Positions 41,082-49,897 of a stretch of 53,545 nucleotides of DNA are shown here, piece by piece; the first letter of the stretch is position 1; each line of letters begins with the position of its first letter. The notes under the pieces are model-generated. The model saw only the letters and a program-made list of their open reading frames with translations, ran no database searches and was not told where the DNA came from. The DNA comes from Propionibacteriaceae bacterium (GTDB taxonomy: Bacteria; Actinomycetota; Actinomycetes; Propionibacteriales; Propionibacteriaceae). The stretch lies in assembly GCA_021323255.1 (NCBI GenBank), contig JAJTCL010000002.1:1-53545 (forward strand), written 5' to 3'. The position numbers and the translations under genes were made by a program.

Positions 41082-42848
41082 GTGAGAATCAGCAAGGTGC
41101 TTGTCGCCAACCGGGGCGAGATCGCCGTACGCGTGATCCGGGCGGCCGCAGACGCAGGACTGGCCAGTGTCGCCATCTACGCCGAACCGGACTCCGAGTC
41201 GCTGTTCGTCTCGCTCGCGGACGAGGCGTACGCGCTGGGCGGCGCCACACCGGCAGAGACGTATCTAGACGTCACCAAGATCATCGACATCGCGGCTCGC
41301 AGCGGTGCTGACGCGATTCACCCTGGGTACGGCTTTCTAGCCGAGAACGCCTCATTCGCTGAGGCTGTCATCGCGGCCGGGCTGATCTGGATCGGTCCGC
41401 CGCCCGCAGCCATAGACGCTCTGGGCGATAAGGTCCAGGCCCGACACATCGCACAAAAGGTCGGCGCTCCGCTGGTCCCCGGTACCTCGGACCCAGTCGA
41501 CAACGCTGATGAGGTCATCGGCTTCGCGACCGAGCACGGGTTGCCCATTGCGATCAAGGCCGCCTTCGGCGGCGGCGGCAGAGGCCTGAAGGTCGCCCGC
41601 CAGATGGAGGAGATCCCCGAGCTCTTCGACTCCGCGACACGTGAGGCAGTCACCGCCTTCGGGCGCGGTGAATGCTTCGTCGAGCGCTATCTCGACAAGC
41701 CGCGCCATGTTGAGACCCAGTGCCTGGCCGACAGCCATGGCAACGTCGTAGTCGTCTCGACCCGAGACTGCTCCCTCCAGCGCCGCCACCAGAAGTTGGT
41801 GGAGGAGGCGCCGGCTCCCTTCCTCTCCACCGAACAGATGGAACGCCTCTATACCTCATCCAAGGCGATCCTCGCCGAGGCCGGCTACCTGGGAGCCGGC
41901 ACTTGTGAGTTTCTGGTTGGGCAAGACGGGACCATCTCCTTCCTCGAGGTCAACACTCGGCTCCAAGTCGAACACCCGGTGTCGGAGGAAGTCACCGGAC
42001 TCGATCTCGTCCGGGAAATGTTTCGCATCGCCGAGGGGGAACCGCTGGGATACGAAGACCCATCCGTGACCGGCCACTCCATCGAGTTCCGGATCAACGC
42101 CGAGGACGCAGGCCGGAACTTCATGCCTGCACCGGGAACACTGACCGCTTGGCGACCGCCGTCAGGACCGGGTGTCCGGGTCGATGAGGGCTACGTCACT
42201 GGGATGACCGTTCCTGGCAGCTTCGACTCACTCATCGCCAAGATCATCATCACCGGTGCGGATCGCCAGCAGGCACTGGAGCGATCACGCCGGGCACTGA
42301 AAGAACTCGTGATCGAGGGTATGCCGACGGTTGTCCCATTCCATCAGGCTGTCCTGGAGGACCCGGCCTATACCGCTGAGGATGGGCACTTCGGCGTACA
42401 CACCCGCTGGATCGAGACCGAGTTCAGTGGGCAGATTGCACCGTACGCAGGTGTGCTCGGCGAGGCTCCCGAGCTACTCCCGCGCTACAAGGTCGTCGTC
42501 GAGGTCAATGGCAAGCGGTTGGAGGTGCTGGTACCCGCGGGCCTGGGAGCCGCCAACGGGTCCACCACCGCTGCCCGGTCGAAGAAGCCCGTCAAACGCC
42601 AAAGCGGAGCGGCGACGAAGACGCCCTCTGGCAATGCGCTCACCTCGCCCATGCAGGGCACCATCGTGAAGGTGGCGGTCGCTGATGGTGACATCGTCGA
42701 GGCTGGCGACCTGGTCGTGGTCCTCGAGGCGATGAAGATGGAGCAGCCACTGACAGCACACCGGAGCGGCATGGTGAAGAACCTCAATGCCCAGGTAGGT
42801 GCAACGGTGACCAGCGGCTCTCCGCTCTGCGAAATCATCGACTCTTGA
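41082..42848 (+). CDS. Acyl-CoA carboxylase alpha subunit (biotin carboxylase + BCCP)
   Basis: 588 residues. Biotin carboxylase domain (1 to about 450): VLVANRGEIAVRVIRAA, ATP loop FGGGGRGLKVARQ, and FLEVNTRLQVEHPVSEE. The C-terminal carrier domain holds EAMKMEQ with biotinylated Lys552. It carboxylates biotin and passes it to the AccD subunits at 25648 and 36603. GTG start with GGGGAGG upstream. In M. tuberculosis the corresponding AccA3 lies in the same neighbourhood as AccD5. Confidence 0.93.
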   Translation: MRISKVLVANRGEIAVRVIRAAADAGLASVAIYAEPDSESLFVSLADEAYALGGATPAETYLDVTKIIDIAARSGADAIHPGYGFLAENASFAEAVIAAGLIWIGPPPAAIDALGDKVQARHIAQKVGAPLVPGTSDPVDNADEVIGFATEHGLPIAIKAAFGGGGRGLKVARQMEEIPELFDSATREAVTAFGRGECFVERYLDKPRHVETQCLADSHGNVVVVSTRDCSLQRRHQKLVEEAPAPFLSTEQMERLYTSSKAILAEAGYLGAGTCEFLVGQDGTISFLEVNTRLQVEHPVSEEVTGLDLVREMFRIAEGEPLGYEDPSVTGHSIEFRINAEDAGRNFMPAPGTLTAWRPPSGPGVRVDEGYVTGMTVPGSFDSLIAKIIITGADRQQALERSRRALKELVIEGMPTVVPFHQAVLEDPAYTAEDGHFGVHTRWIETEFSGQIAPYAGVLGEAPELLPRYKVVVEVNGKRLEVLVPAGLGAANGSTTAARSKKPVKRQSGAATKTPSGNALTSPMQGTIVKVAVADGDIVEAGDLVVVLEAMKMEQPLTAHRSGMVKNLNAQVGATVTSGSPLCEIIDS

Positions 42849-42976
42849 GGGTCGACAGTCGGTACCGGCGACCGGTTGTACCCTTGCCTCCGAAGAGCCC
42901 CCTGGCGGTCTAAAAGGTCAGTAAGAAGACGCCGCGACAAGGGGAAACCGCAGGAGGCGAAGGCACACTGTGACCC

Positions 42977-43774
42977 ATGGCTGAACTCTTGGTGTTGCTG
43001 ATTGTGGTGGCACTGATCGTGGGCGGTGTCGCCCTCTACCGCAGGTATGCGATCCAGCAGCGCCAGGCTGCGGAGCAAGCGGCACTGGAAACCCAACTCT
43101 CCACATCCAAGCGGGCAGCTGACGAAGATGTCACCAAGTTTGGCGAGGAACTGCAGCGGCTGGACTCCGATGTCGCCGGGCATCCACTCGACGAGGCGAT
43201 GCAACAGGACTACCAGCGCGCTTTGGACGCTTACGACAACGCGAAGATGTCGCTGGACGCGGTTACCAGACCAGAGGAAATCCGGCACGTCACCGAGATC
43301 TTGGAGGATGGGCGATACGCCGTCGCATGTGTCAAGGCACGAGTCGCGGGTGAGCCGCTGCCTGCCAAACGTCCACCCTGTTTCTTCAATCCCGCGCACG
43401 GCCCCTCTTCCCAAGACGTCACCTGGGCACCTCCCGGAGGCGTCGCGCGCTCGGTGCCAGCGTGTCCTGCTGACGCGGAACGGGTACTTGCCGGAGCCGA
43501 TCCCTACATTCGCACTGTCCAGGTCGGCGCCCAGCGCGTTCCTTACTGGGAAGGCGGTCCCGCGTACGCGCCGTGGGCGCAGGGTTACTACAGCCGCTGG
43601 AGCGGCAGTGACATGCTCTCCGGCATGTTGATCGGCGGCCTGCTGTTCGGTGGCATGGGCAACATGTTCTCCGGCGTCGGCGAGGGCATGGGTGACCTCA
43701 TGGGTGGGATCGGCGAGGGCGCGAGCGATATCGGAGGCGGTATCGGCGACATGTTCGGAGACATGTTCGAGTAG
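42977..43774 (+). CDS. Membrane-anchored protein of unknown function
   Basis: 265 residues. One N-terminal transmembrane helix (ELLVLLIVVALIVGGVALY), an Ala/Gln-rich coiled-coil-like region (about 25-90), a central conserved-looking segment PPCFFNPAHGPSSQDVTW with a second Cys in SVPACPADAERVL, then YWEGGPAYAPWAQGYYS and a Gly/Met-rich tail made of near-repeats of GIGEGMGDLMG type. No family name can be given. The two Cys residues and the His may form a metal or disulfide site. The stop is close to that of sir2 (convergent). Confidence 0.75.
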   Translation: MAELLVLLIVVALIVGGVALYRRYAIQQRQAAEQAALETQLSTSKRAADEDVTKFGEELQRLDSDVAGHPLDEAMQQDYQRALDAYDNAKMSLDAVTRPEEIRHVTEILEDGRYAVACVKARVAGEPLPAKRPPCFFNPAHGPSSQDVTWAPPGGVARSVPACPADAERVLAGADPYIRTVQVGAQRVPYWEGGPAYAPWAQGYYSRWSGSDMLSGMLIGGLLFGGMGNMFSGVGEGMGDLMGGIGEGASDIGGGIGDMFGDMFE

Positions 43775-43776
43775 GG

Positions 43777-44610
43777 CTAACCGAGCAGGGTCGACCGAAG
43801 CTCAGTGAGCGTTTCCGAACACCCGCGATCGATCTTCACGTTCGCGAGCTCGTCGCCGCGGGTCGCTCCTCGATTGATGATCATCACCAGCCGTTGCTGC
43901 TTCGCGTTGTGCCGGACGAAACGCAAGCCGGACATCACTGTCAGCGAGGAGCCCAAGACCACCAGGACCTCGCCACGCTCCAGGAGCGCGTACGCCGCCT
44001 CGACTCGCGGCTTCGGAACCGACTCGCCGAAGAACACCACGTCGGGCTTGAGCGGTCCACCGCAGTGCGCGCAGCCGACCAGCCTGAACTGCCGCCAATC
44101 CTGGACAACCGCATCGCCGTCCGGCCGCAGTTCGGCGTGCTCCAGTGTGTGCCGCTCGCCGAGTTTCGGATTCGCGGCCTGCAACCGGCGCTGCAGCTCG
44201 CTGCGCTCCGAGCGATCCCCGCAGTCCAGACAGACCACGCTGGCGATATCGCCATGGAGGTTGATCACCCGGCTACTGCCGGCGGCTGAATGCAGCCCGT
44301 CCACGTTTTGCGTGATCACTCCGGTCAGTCCGACGGCTTCCAGGTCGGCCAGGGCACGATGTCCGGGATTCGGTGCCGCGCGGCCGATGCGGCGCCAGCC
44401 CAGGTAGGAACGGGCCCAGTAGCGACGCTGGGCATCGGCAGAGCCGAGGAACTCGTTGTATTGCATCGGCGTGGCACGTATCGAGGTCGGTCCGCGATAA
44501 TCCGGGATCCCGGAGTCGGTCGATATGCCCGCACCAGTGAGGGCGACCCAGCTGCGGCCGCGGAGCAGTTCTGCGGCCGCGGTAACGGCGGCCGGCGCTG
44601 CCACTGTCAC
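43777..44610 (-). CDS. Sir2-family NAD-dependent protein deacylase
   Basis: 277 residues. NAD motifs ALTGAGISTDSGIPDYRG (GAG at 26-28) and TQNVDGLHSAAG, catalytic His in VINLHGDIA, and zinc Cys pairs CLDC and CAHC. Removes acyl groups from Lys, possibly controlling acyl-CoA enzymes. The GTG start lies six bases after TACGGT (44622-44617) with no Shine-Dalgarno site. Confidence 0.92.
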   Translation of the reverse strand: MTVAAPAAVTAAAELLRGRSWVALTGAGISTDSGIPDYRGPTSIRATPMQYNEFLGSADAQRRYWARSYLGWRRIGRAAPNPGHRALADLEAVGLTGVITQNVDGLHSAAGSSRVINLHGDIASVVCLDCGDRSERSELQRRLQAANPKLGERHTLEHAELRPDGDAVVQDWRQFRLVGCAHCGGPLKPDVVFFGESVPKPRVEAAYALLERGEVLVVLGSSLTVMSGLRFVRHNAKQQRLVMIINRGATRGDELANVKIDRGCSETLTELRSTLLG

Positions 44611-44616
44611 GCAAGA

Positions 44617-44622
44617 ACCGTA
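44617..44622 (-). promoter_or_regulatory. -10 box of the sir2 gene
   Basis: TACGGT on the minus strand ends six bases before the GTG at 44610. Confidence 0.5.
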
Positions 44623-44684
44623 CCGTGCAAGATCAAGATGCGGGAATCCTCGATTCGGCTGACTCAGTTGCGGGCAGTACCGGC

Positions 44685-46097
44685 TCAGCTGATCGTGCCG
44701 GTGCCCTTCAGCCGCCGGGCAGCCTCGGCGATGGAGCCGGTCATCGAGGGATACACGGTGAACGACTCCGCCACTTGATCTACGGTGAGCCGTTGCGCCA
44801 CAGCAATCGCCACCGGATAGATCAGCTCACTGGCGCGCGGGGCGACTACTACCCCACCGATCACGATGCCGGTCACTTTGCGGCAGATGAGCTTGACGAA
44901 GCCGTCACGGCTGGCCTGCATCTTGGCGCGGGCATTGCCCCGAAGCGGCAGAGACACTACACGGGCGGGCACCTCACCGGAGTCGACCTGCTGTTGAGTT
45001 ACCCCTACCGTGGCGATCTCAGGCGCGGTGAACACGTTCGACGACACTGTCTTGAGGTCGAGGGGAGACACGGCGTCGCCCAACGTATGCCACATGGCGA
45101 TCCGGCCCTGCATGGCAGCCACTGAGGCGAGCATGAGCACGCCGGTGCAGTCTCCCGCCGCATACACCCCCCGTGCCGAGGTGCGTGACACCCGATCGAC
45201 CTCGATAAAGCCGCCCCGGTCCAGCTTGACCCCGGCCCCCTCCAGACCGATGGCTGCCGTGTTCGGTATGGACCCAACGGCAAGCAGGCAGTGCGAGCCG
45301 ACGACAGTCCGCCCATCGGTCAGGGTCACCGTCACCTGGTGGCCGCTGCGCTCGACCGACTGCGCGCGTGATCGCGACAAGACAGTCATGCCGCGCCGGA
45401 CGAAGACATCCTCGAGCACCTGAGCCGCATCAGCGTCTTCGCCTGGGAGGACGCGGTCTCGCGAGGAGACGAGAACTACCTGGCAGCCGAGTGCGTCGTA
45501 CGCGCTGGCAAACTCCGCACCAGTGACCCCTGACCCAACAACGATCAGCCGTTCCGGCAACTCGGTCAGCCCGTAGACCTGCGTCCAGGTAAGGATCCGC
45601 TCGCCGTCGGGCTTGGCATCAGGGAGTTCGCGGGGGTGTGCTCCCGTTGCGATCAAGATCATGTCGGCGGGAAAGGACTGTTCACCATCTGCGGTCTCGG
45701 CGATCACCCGCTCGGGACCATCAAGCCTGCCGCGGCCGGCAACCAAGGTGACGTTCTCGCCGAGCAAGCGCTCTTCGATGTCGCACGATTGCCTTCTGGC
45801 GAGATCGAGGACCCGCTGGTTGACCGCTGCCAGGTGGACACTTACACCGGCGTCGACATCTCCTTGATCAAGCGGACCAAACCGCATCCCCAGATCGGCC
45901 GACTGGCGGACGTCCGCCATCACTTCGGCTGTGGCGATCAAGGTCTTCGAAGGCACGCAGTCGGTGAGCACCGCCGAGCCACCAAGACCATCACTGTCCA
46001 CCAGAGTGACCTCGCCACCCAGTTGGCTGGCGACCAACGCTGCCTCGTAACCGCCAGGACCTCCGCCGACAATCACTACTCGGGTCACCTTCGGCAT
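44685..46097 (-). CDS. NAD(P)H-quinone dehydrogenase, LpdA type
   Basis: About 470 residues from the ATG at 46097 (MPKVTRVVIVGGGPGGYEAA). Pyridine nucleotide-disulfide oxidoreductase fold with NAD motif LIVVGSGVTGAEFASAY and FAD motif GVYAAGDCTGVLML. The redox-disulfide motif is GGSAVLTDCVPSK: the first Cys is Ala42 and only Cys47 remains, as in M. tuberculosis LpdA (Rv3303c). It is therefore not a lipoamide dehydrogenase but probably a quinone reductase. GATGGAAGA lies upstream. Confidence 0.87.
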   Translation of the reverse strand: MPKVTRVVIVGGGPGGYEAALVASQLGGEVTLVDSDGLGGSAVLTDCVPSKTLIATAEVMADVRQSADLGMRFGPLDQGDVDAGVSVHLAAVNQRVLDLARRQSCDIEERLLGENVTLVAGRGRLDGPERVIAETADGEQSFPADMILIATGAHPRELPDAKPDGERILTWTQVYGLTELPERLIVVGSGVTGAEFASAYDALGCQVVLVSSRDRVLPGEDADAAQVLEDVFVRRGMTVLSRSRAQSVERSGHQVTVTLTDGRTVVGSHCLLAVGSIPNTAAIGLEGAGVKLDRGGFIEVDRVSRTSARGVYAAGDCTGVLMLASVAAMQGRIAMWHTLGDAVSPLDLKTVSSNVFTAPEIATVGVTQQQVDSGEVPARVVSLPLRGNARAKMQASRDGFVKLICRKVTGIVIGGVVVAPRASELIYPVAIAVAQRLTVDQVAESFTVYPSMTGSIAEAARRLKGTGTIS

Positions 46098-46130
46098 TCT
46101 TCCATCTCGCTGACGGCAGCACGGACCAGA

Positions 46131-46136
46131 TAACCT
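46131..46136 (+). promoter_or_regulatory. -10 box of the GGCT-like gene
   Basis: TAACCT ends seven bases before the GTG at 46144. No clear -35 box is seen. Confidence 0.4.
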
Positions 46137-46143
46137 CGCTGCT

Positions 46144-46584
46144 GTGCTGTACGCGGCGTACGGAAGCAACCTGGATCCAGGTCAAATGGCCGACCGTTGC
46201 CCGCATTCACCGCAGCGCGGCACCGGATGGGTTGAGGGCTGGCGCGTCACCTTTGGCGGCGAGGGTTGGGATGGTGCGCTGCCAACGTTGGTCGAGGATC
46301 CAGACAATCAGGTCTTTGTCGCCGTGTACGACGTGACGCCCGGTGACGAAAGCACCCTCGACGAATGGGAGAGCGCGGACACCGGGCTGTATCGCAAGGT
46401 CCGGGTACGGGTGGCGACGCTCGACGGCGAGGTGGCTGCCTGGGTCTATGTCTTGAATGACTTCGAGGGCGGTATCCCGAGCGCCCGGACCATTGGGATC
46501 CTTGCCGATGCGGCCGAGGCGGCCGGCGCTCCCACGGACTATGTCGCGGAGCTGCGCTCGCGTCCCTGCGTCAGCGGCTGGTGA
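46144..46584 (+). CDS. Gamma-glutamylcyclotransferase-like protein
   Basis: 146 residues. The GGCT fold start LYAAYGSNLDPGQMADRCP supplies the YGSNL loop. Catalytic Glu is expected in TLDEWESADTGLYRKVRVRV. Family members release 5-oxoproline from gamma-glutamyl compounds or act on related amines. The substrate here is unknown. GTG start, probably leaderless. Confidence 0.82.
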   Translation: MLYAAYGSNLDPGQMADRCPHSPQRGTGWVEGWRVTFGGEGWDGALPTLVEDPDNQVFVAVYDVTPGDESTLDEWESADTGLYRKVRVRVATLDGEVAAWVYVLNDFEGGIPSARTIGILADAAEAAGAPTDYVAELRSRPCVSGW

Positions 46585-46595
46585 GCTTGCGCAGT

Positions 46596-46601
46596 TAATG
46601 T
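46596..46601 (+). promoter_or_regulatory. -10 box of the purine nucleoside phosphorylase gene
   Basis: TAATGT ends six bases before the ATG at 46608. There is no Shine-Dalgarno site. Confidence 0.5.
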
Positions 46602-46607
46602 CGTGCC

Positions 46608-47423
46608 ATGCCCAACGTTGGCCTGCCATCCGATCCGTACGCGCTCGCGAAGCTCGCTGCAGCAGCCATCCTGGAACGCTTCGACATTCCCCAAGTCGAT
46701 GCTGCTTTCGTGCTGGGATCAGGATGGTCGGCCGCCGCCGATAATCTTGGCGAGTTGATGGGCAGCTGCGAGCTGGCTGAACTGCCGGGCTGTGCACCGC
46801 CGACCGTGGTCGGTCACGGCGGGGAGCTTCGGATCGTCTCGACGTCCAGGGGCAAGATCGGGGCGATCTTCACTGGGCGCACCCATCTCTACGAAGGCTT
46901 TGGAGTGGACCAGGTAGTGCACGGGGTGCGCTCGGCCATCGCCGCTGGCGCCGCAGTGATCGTCCTGACGAACGGGTGCGGTGGACTCAACCCTCAATGG
47001 CCGCCCGGCTCGACCGTGCTGATCCGCGACTTCATCAACTTGACTGGCACCTCACCACTGCTGGGGGCCCGCTTCATCGACATGTCGATGCCGTACTCGG
47101 CGCGACTACGTGATCTTGCTCGTTCGGTGGATCCAGACCTGCCAGAGGGCGTGTACGTCCAGTTTCGCGGACCTCAGTTCGAAACTCCGGCCGAGGTACG
47201 GATGGCTGGGGTGCTGGGCGGCGACCTGGTCGGCATGTCGACCACACTCGAAACCATCGCAGCCAGCGAGCTCGGCGCAGAGGTACTCGGCATCTCTCTG
47301 GTCACGAACCTGGCGGCAGGCATCTCACCCCACCCGCTCAGCCATGAAGAGGTGCTCGAGGCCGGACGAGAAGCTGGGCCGCGGCTAAGGCGGTTGCTCG
47401 GGGGAATAGCGGCTGCCTTGTGA
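46608..47423 (+). CDS. Purine-nucleoside phosphorylase
   Basis: 271 residues, trimeric PNP type. AFVLGSGWSAAADNL (phosphate loop), VVGHGGEL, GRTHLYEGFG, NGCGGLNPQW, VYVQFRGPQFETPAEVRM and GMSTTLETIAASELGAEVLG, with the usual purine-binding residues. Splits inosine/guanosine into base and ribose 1-phosphate. The next gene, a phosphohexomutase, overlaps it by four bases (GTGA), as in the deoD-pmmB pair of M. tuberculosis. Confidence 0.93.
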   Translation: MPNVGLPSDPYALAKLAAAAILERFDIPQVDAAFVLGSGWSAAADNLGELMGSCELAELPGCAPPTVVGHGGELRIVSTSRGKIGAIFTGRTHLYEGFGVDQVVHGVRSAIAAGAAVIVLTNGCGGLNPQWPPGSTVLIRDFINLTGTSPLLGARFIDMSMPYSARLRDLARSVDPDLPEGVYVQFRGPQFETPAEVRMAGVLGGDLVGMSTTLETIAASELGAEVLGISLVTNLAAGISPHPLSHEEVLEAGREAGPRLRRLLGGIAAAL

Positions 47424-49090
47424 CATCGACGGCGCCTAGCCTTTCCGACGACCTCGCTCGCGCAATTACCAGCTGGACCGCCCAAGACCCTGATCCGCAG
47501 ACCCGCAAGCAGGTGGATGATCTGCTGATCGCGGCCGACTCTGGGGACACGCGTGCGATGGCGGAGCTTGTCGACGCATTCGCCTCCCGACTGCAGTTCG
47601 GAACGGCTGGGTTGCGCGGCGCACTGGGTCCTGGACCGAATCGAATGAATAGAGTGGTCGTCGGCCAGGCCGCAGCCGGGCTCGCCAGCTACCTTCTTGA
47701 TCATGGCCTGGCTGGCGGAAACGTGATCATCGGCTTCGATGCTCGGCACAACTCCGCCGTCTTCGCCCGAGACACGGCGGAGATCATGTCCGGTGCTGGC
47801 TTCCAGGCCATGATCACGCCAGGGCCATTGCCGACACCCGTTGTGGCATTCGGCGTCCGCCATTTCGGCTGCGTGGCTGGCGTTGTCGTCACCGCATCGC
47901 ACAATCCGCCTCAGGACAACGGATACAAGGTCTATCTCGGGGATGGCTCGCAGATCGTGCCGCCTGCTGACTTGGAGATCTCCTCGAGGATCGAGGAGGT
48001 AACCAAGCACAGCCTGTACGACGTGCCGCGCTCCCAGTCCTACGCAGTTCTCGGAGAGGAGTTGCCGACCGCATACCTGGCTCGGGTCGCTTCCCTGGTA
48101 CCGCGAAGCGCGCCCCGCGACCTGCGCTGGGTCTACACCCCGCTGCATGGCGTGGGCGGCTCGCTGGTCGAACAAGCGGTCGAGGCCTGCGGGCTACCTG
48201 CTGCTCACGTAGTTGTCGAGCAAGCCAGCCCCGATCCGAGATTCCCGACAGTGGCATTTCCCAATCCAGAGGAACCTGGTGCCATCGACCTCGCTCTAGC
48301 ACAGGCACGCCAGATCAGTGCCGATCTGGTGATCGCCAACGACCCCGACGCCGACCGCTGCGCGATAGCCGTGGTCGTCGACGGGGAGTGGCGGCTGCTG
48401 AGTGGCGACGAGCTCGGTGTTCTGCTTGGCGAGGACGCCCTGCGGCGTGGCGTCCGCGGTACCTATGCCTGTTCGATCGTTTCCAGCTCTCTACTCTCGG
48501 CTATGGCCGCGACATACCGGCAACCCTTCGTCCACACCCTGACCGGGTTCAAGTGGATCGGGCGGGTGCCCGGGCTGGCGTACGGCTATGAGGAGGCTCT
48601 CGGCTATTGCATCGATCCGGAAGCGGTTCCTGACAAGGACGGGATCTCCGCGCTCATCATGGTGCTGACCCTCGCCGCCGGCCTCAAGGCGGAGGGACGG
48701 AGCATCGCGGATCGGCTGGACGACATCGCCCACCGCTACGGGGTCTACGAAACCCACCAGATGTCGGTACGTGTCCAGGATCCCAAGATCATCACGGCAG
48801 CCATGGCTCGACTTCGGGCGCACCCGCCCCGGATCCTTGCTGGGCAACCCACCAGAGTGCTCGATCTGGACCTTGGGTCAGATGAATTGCCGCCCACCGA
48901 TGCAGTCTTGATCACGAGTGAAATGATCAAGGTCGTGGTCCGGCCGTCCGGTACCGAGCCGAAACTCAAGTGCTACCTGGAAGCCCGTCTGGACACTTCC
49001 CGCAGCACCGACCTCGCTGCGGCCAGAGCCGAGGCGCGATCAACGCTCGCGACGATTCGGTCCGACATGTCTGCAGTGCTCGGCCTGTGA
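47420..49090 (+). CDS. Phospho-sugar mutase (PmmB type)
   Basis: 556 residues, alpha-D-phosphohexomutase family. Active-site TASHNP with Ser160, metal loop NDPDADRCAIAV, sugar loop GYEEALGYCI and phosphate-binding RPSGTEPKLK. Interconverts 1- and 6- (or 5-) phosphates. Next to PNP it may isomerise ribose 1-phosphate. GTG start. Confidence 0.9.
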   Translation: MTSTAPSLSDDLARAITSWTAQDPDPQTRKQVDDLLIAADSGDTRAMAELVDAFASRLQFGTAGLRGALGPGPNRMNRVVVGQAAAGLASYLLDHGLAGGNVIIGFDARHNSAVFARDTAEIMSGAGFQAMITPGPLPTPVVAFGVRHFGCVAGVVVTASHNPPQDNGYKVYLGDGSQIVPPADLEISSRIEEVTKHSLYDVPRSQSYAVLGEELPTAYLARVASLVPRSAPRDLRWVYTPLHGVGGSLVEQAVEACGLPAAHVVVEQASPDPRFPTVAFPNPEEPGAIDLALAQARQISADLVIANDPDADRCAIAVVVDGEWRLLSGDELGVLLGEDALRRGVRGTYACSIVSSSLLSAMAATYRQPFVHTLTGFKWIGRVPGLAYGYEEALGYCIDPEAVPDKDGISALIMVLTLAAGLKAEGRSIADRLDDIAHRYGVYETHQMSVRVQDPKIITAAMARLRAHPPRILAGQPTRVLDLDLGSDELPPTDAVLITSEMIKVVVRPSGTEPKLKCYLEARLDTSRSTDLAAARAEARSTLATIRSDMSAVLGL

Positions 49091-49115
49091 CGGGCCCCCC
49101 GTCGACTCAGCGAAT

Positions 49116-49121
49116 TAAGCT
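49116..49121 (+). promoter_or_regulatory. -10 box of the membrane-protein gene
   Basis: TAAGCT ends six bases before the ATG at 49128. There is no Shine-Dalgarno site. Confidence 0.5.
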
Positions 49122-49127
49122 GTCGGC

Positions 49128-49712
49128 ATGCGCGGTGCGAGGTGGGCAACCGTGCTCAGTGCGGTACTGGCCACGCCACTGCTGCTGCTCCTGATCTTCG
49201 TCAGACTCGACTATGAGCCTTTCTTCCTGCCACTGCTGACAAATCCGGACGGCACACCCACGACGCTGATGCTGGGAGTTCTGCTGAGCGTTCCAGTCGG
49301 ACTCGTGATCAATCTGCTCCCCCGCCTCCGCCGGCCAGCGGGCAGATCGGCGCGATTCGTCCCAACACCGGCACATGTCATCGTCGGACTGGCGATGCTC
49401 AGCATCGTCATGCTCACCACAGCCGAGTTTGGACTCAATGAACTCAGACCTTTTGTGGCGCCGCTCGGTCCGGCTGCATTCCTTGGCCAGGTCGCATTCC
49501 TGCTCATGGTGGTGGCCTTGCCCGTCGGCGTCTTGCTCAATCGTCTACCTCGTTTTGCCGCGGCTAGGTGGGACTGCAGCCCTCAGGGCCGGACGGTTAT
49601 TTCGGCCAATGTGATTGTCGGTGCGGTCCTGATCCTGTTGATGATCATGCTGCTCAGCGCCTTTGCCCTCGAGGCGACGGCCTGCAGCGTAGGTGTACCG
49701 AACTGCGATTGA
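49128..49712 (+). CDS. Membrane protein of unknown function
   Basis: 194 residues with about five hydrophobic helices (for example VLATPLLLLLIFVRL, LMLGVLLSVPVGLVINLLP, VGAVLILLMIMLLSAFAL) and two Cys near the C-terminus. No family is recognised. The C-terminus ends VGVPNCD on a TGA whose last two bases begin repeat copy 5a, so the native end may have been changed. Confidence 0.65.
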   Translation: MRGARWATVLSAVLATPLLLLLIFVRLDYEPFFLPLLTNPDGTPTTLMLGVLLSVPVGLVINLLPRLRRPAGRSARFVPTPAHVIVGLAMLSIVMLTTAEFGLNELRPFVAPLGPAAFLGQVAFLLMVVALPVGVLLNRLPRFAAARWDCSPQGRTVISANVIVGAVLILLMIMLLSAFALEATACSVGVPNCD

Positions 49713-49866
49713 GCGGCGAGCGTCGGCAATCGCGCGCCGCCGCACGGAGCCAGGCTGGCGCGCAGCTGCCCTGGACGATCGAGCGAGCAGACATGCTTTT
49801 CGTCCGCGAGCGGGTGGGGAAGGCAGCGGCCAACAAGCGCCAGCCTCAGCGAGCGGAGCGAGCAAT
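49711..49866 (-). repeat. Dispersed intergenic repeat, copy 5a (reverse orientation)
   Basis: GAGCGGCGAGCGTCGG, then AATCGCGCGCCGCCGCACGG, is the reverse complement of the right block of copy 2 with one change. A reversed middle block (GACATGCTTTTCGTC) and a reversed left block (GCGAGCGGAGCGAGCAAT) follow. It faces copy 5b head to head. Confidence 0.8.
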
Positions 49867-49897
49867 GCCGTGAGGAGCGAGCGGAGGCGTTTTTCTC

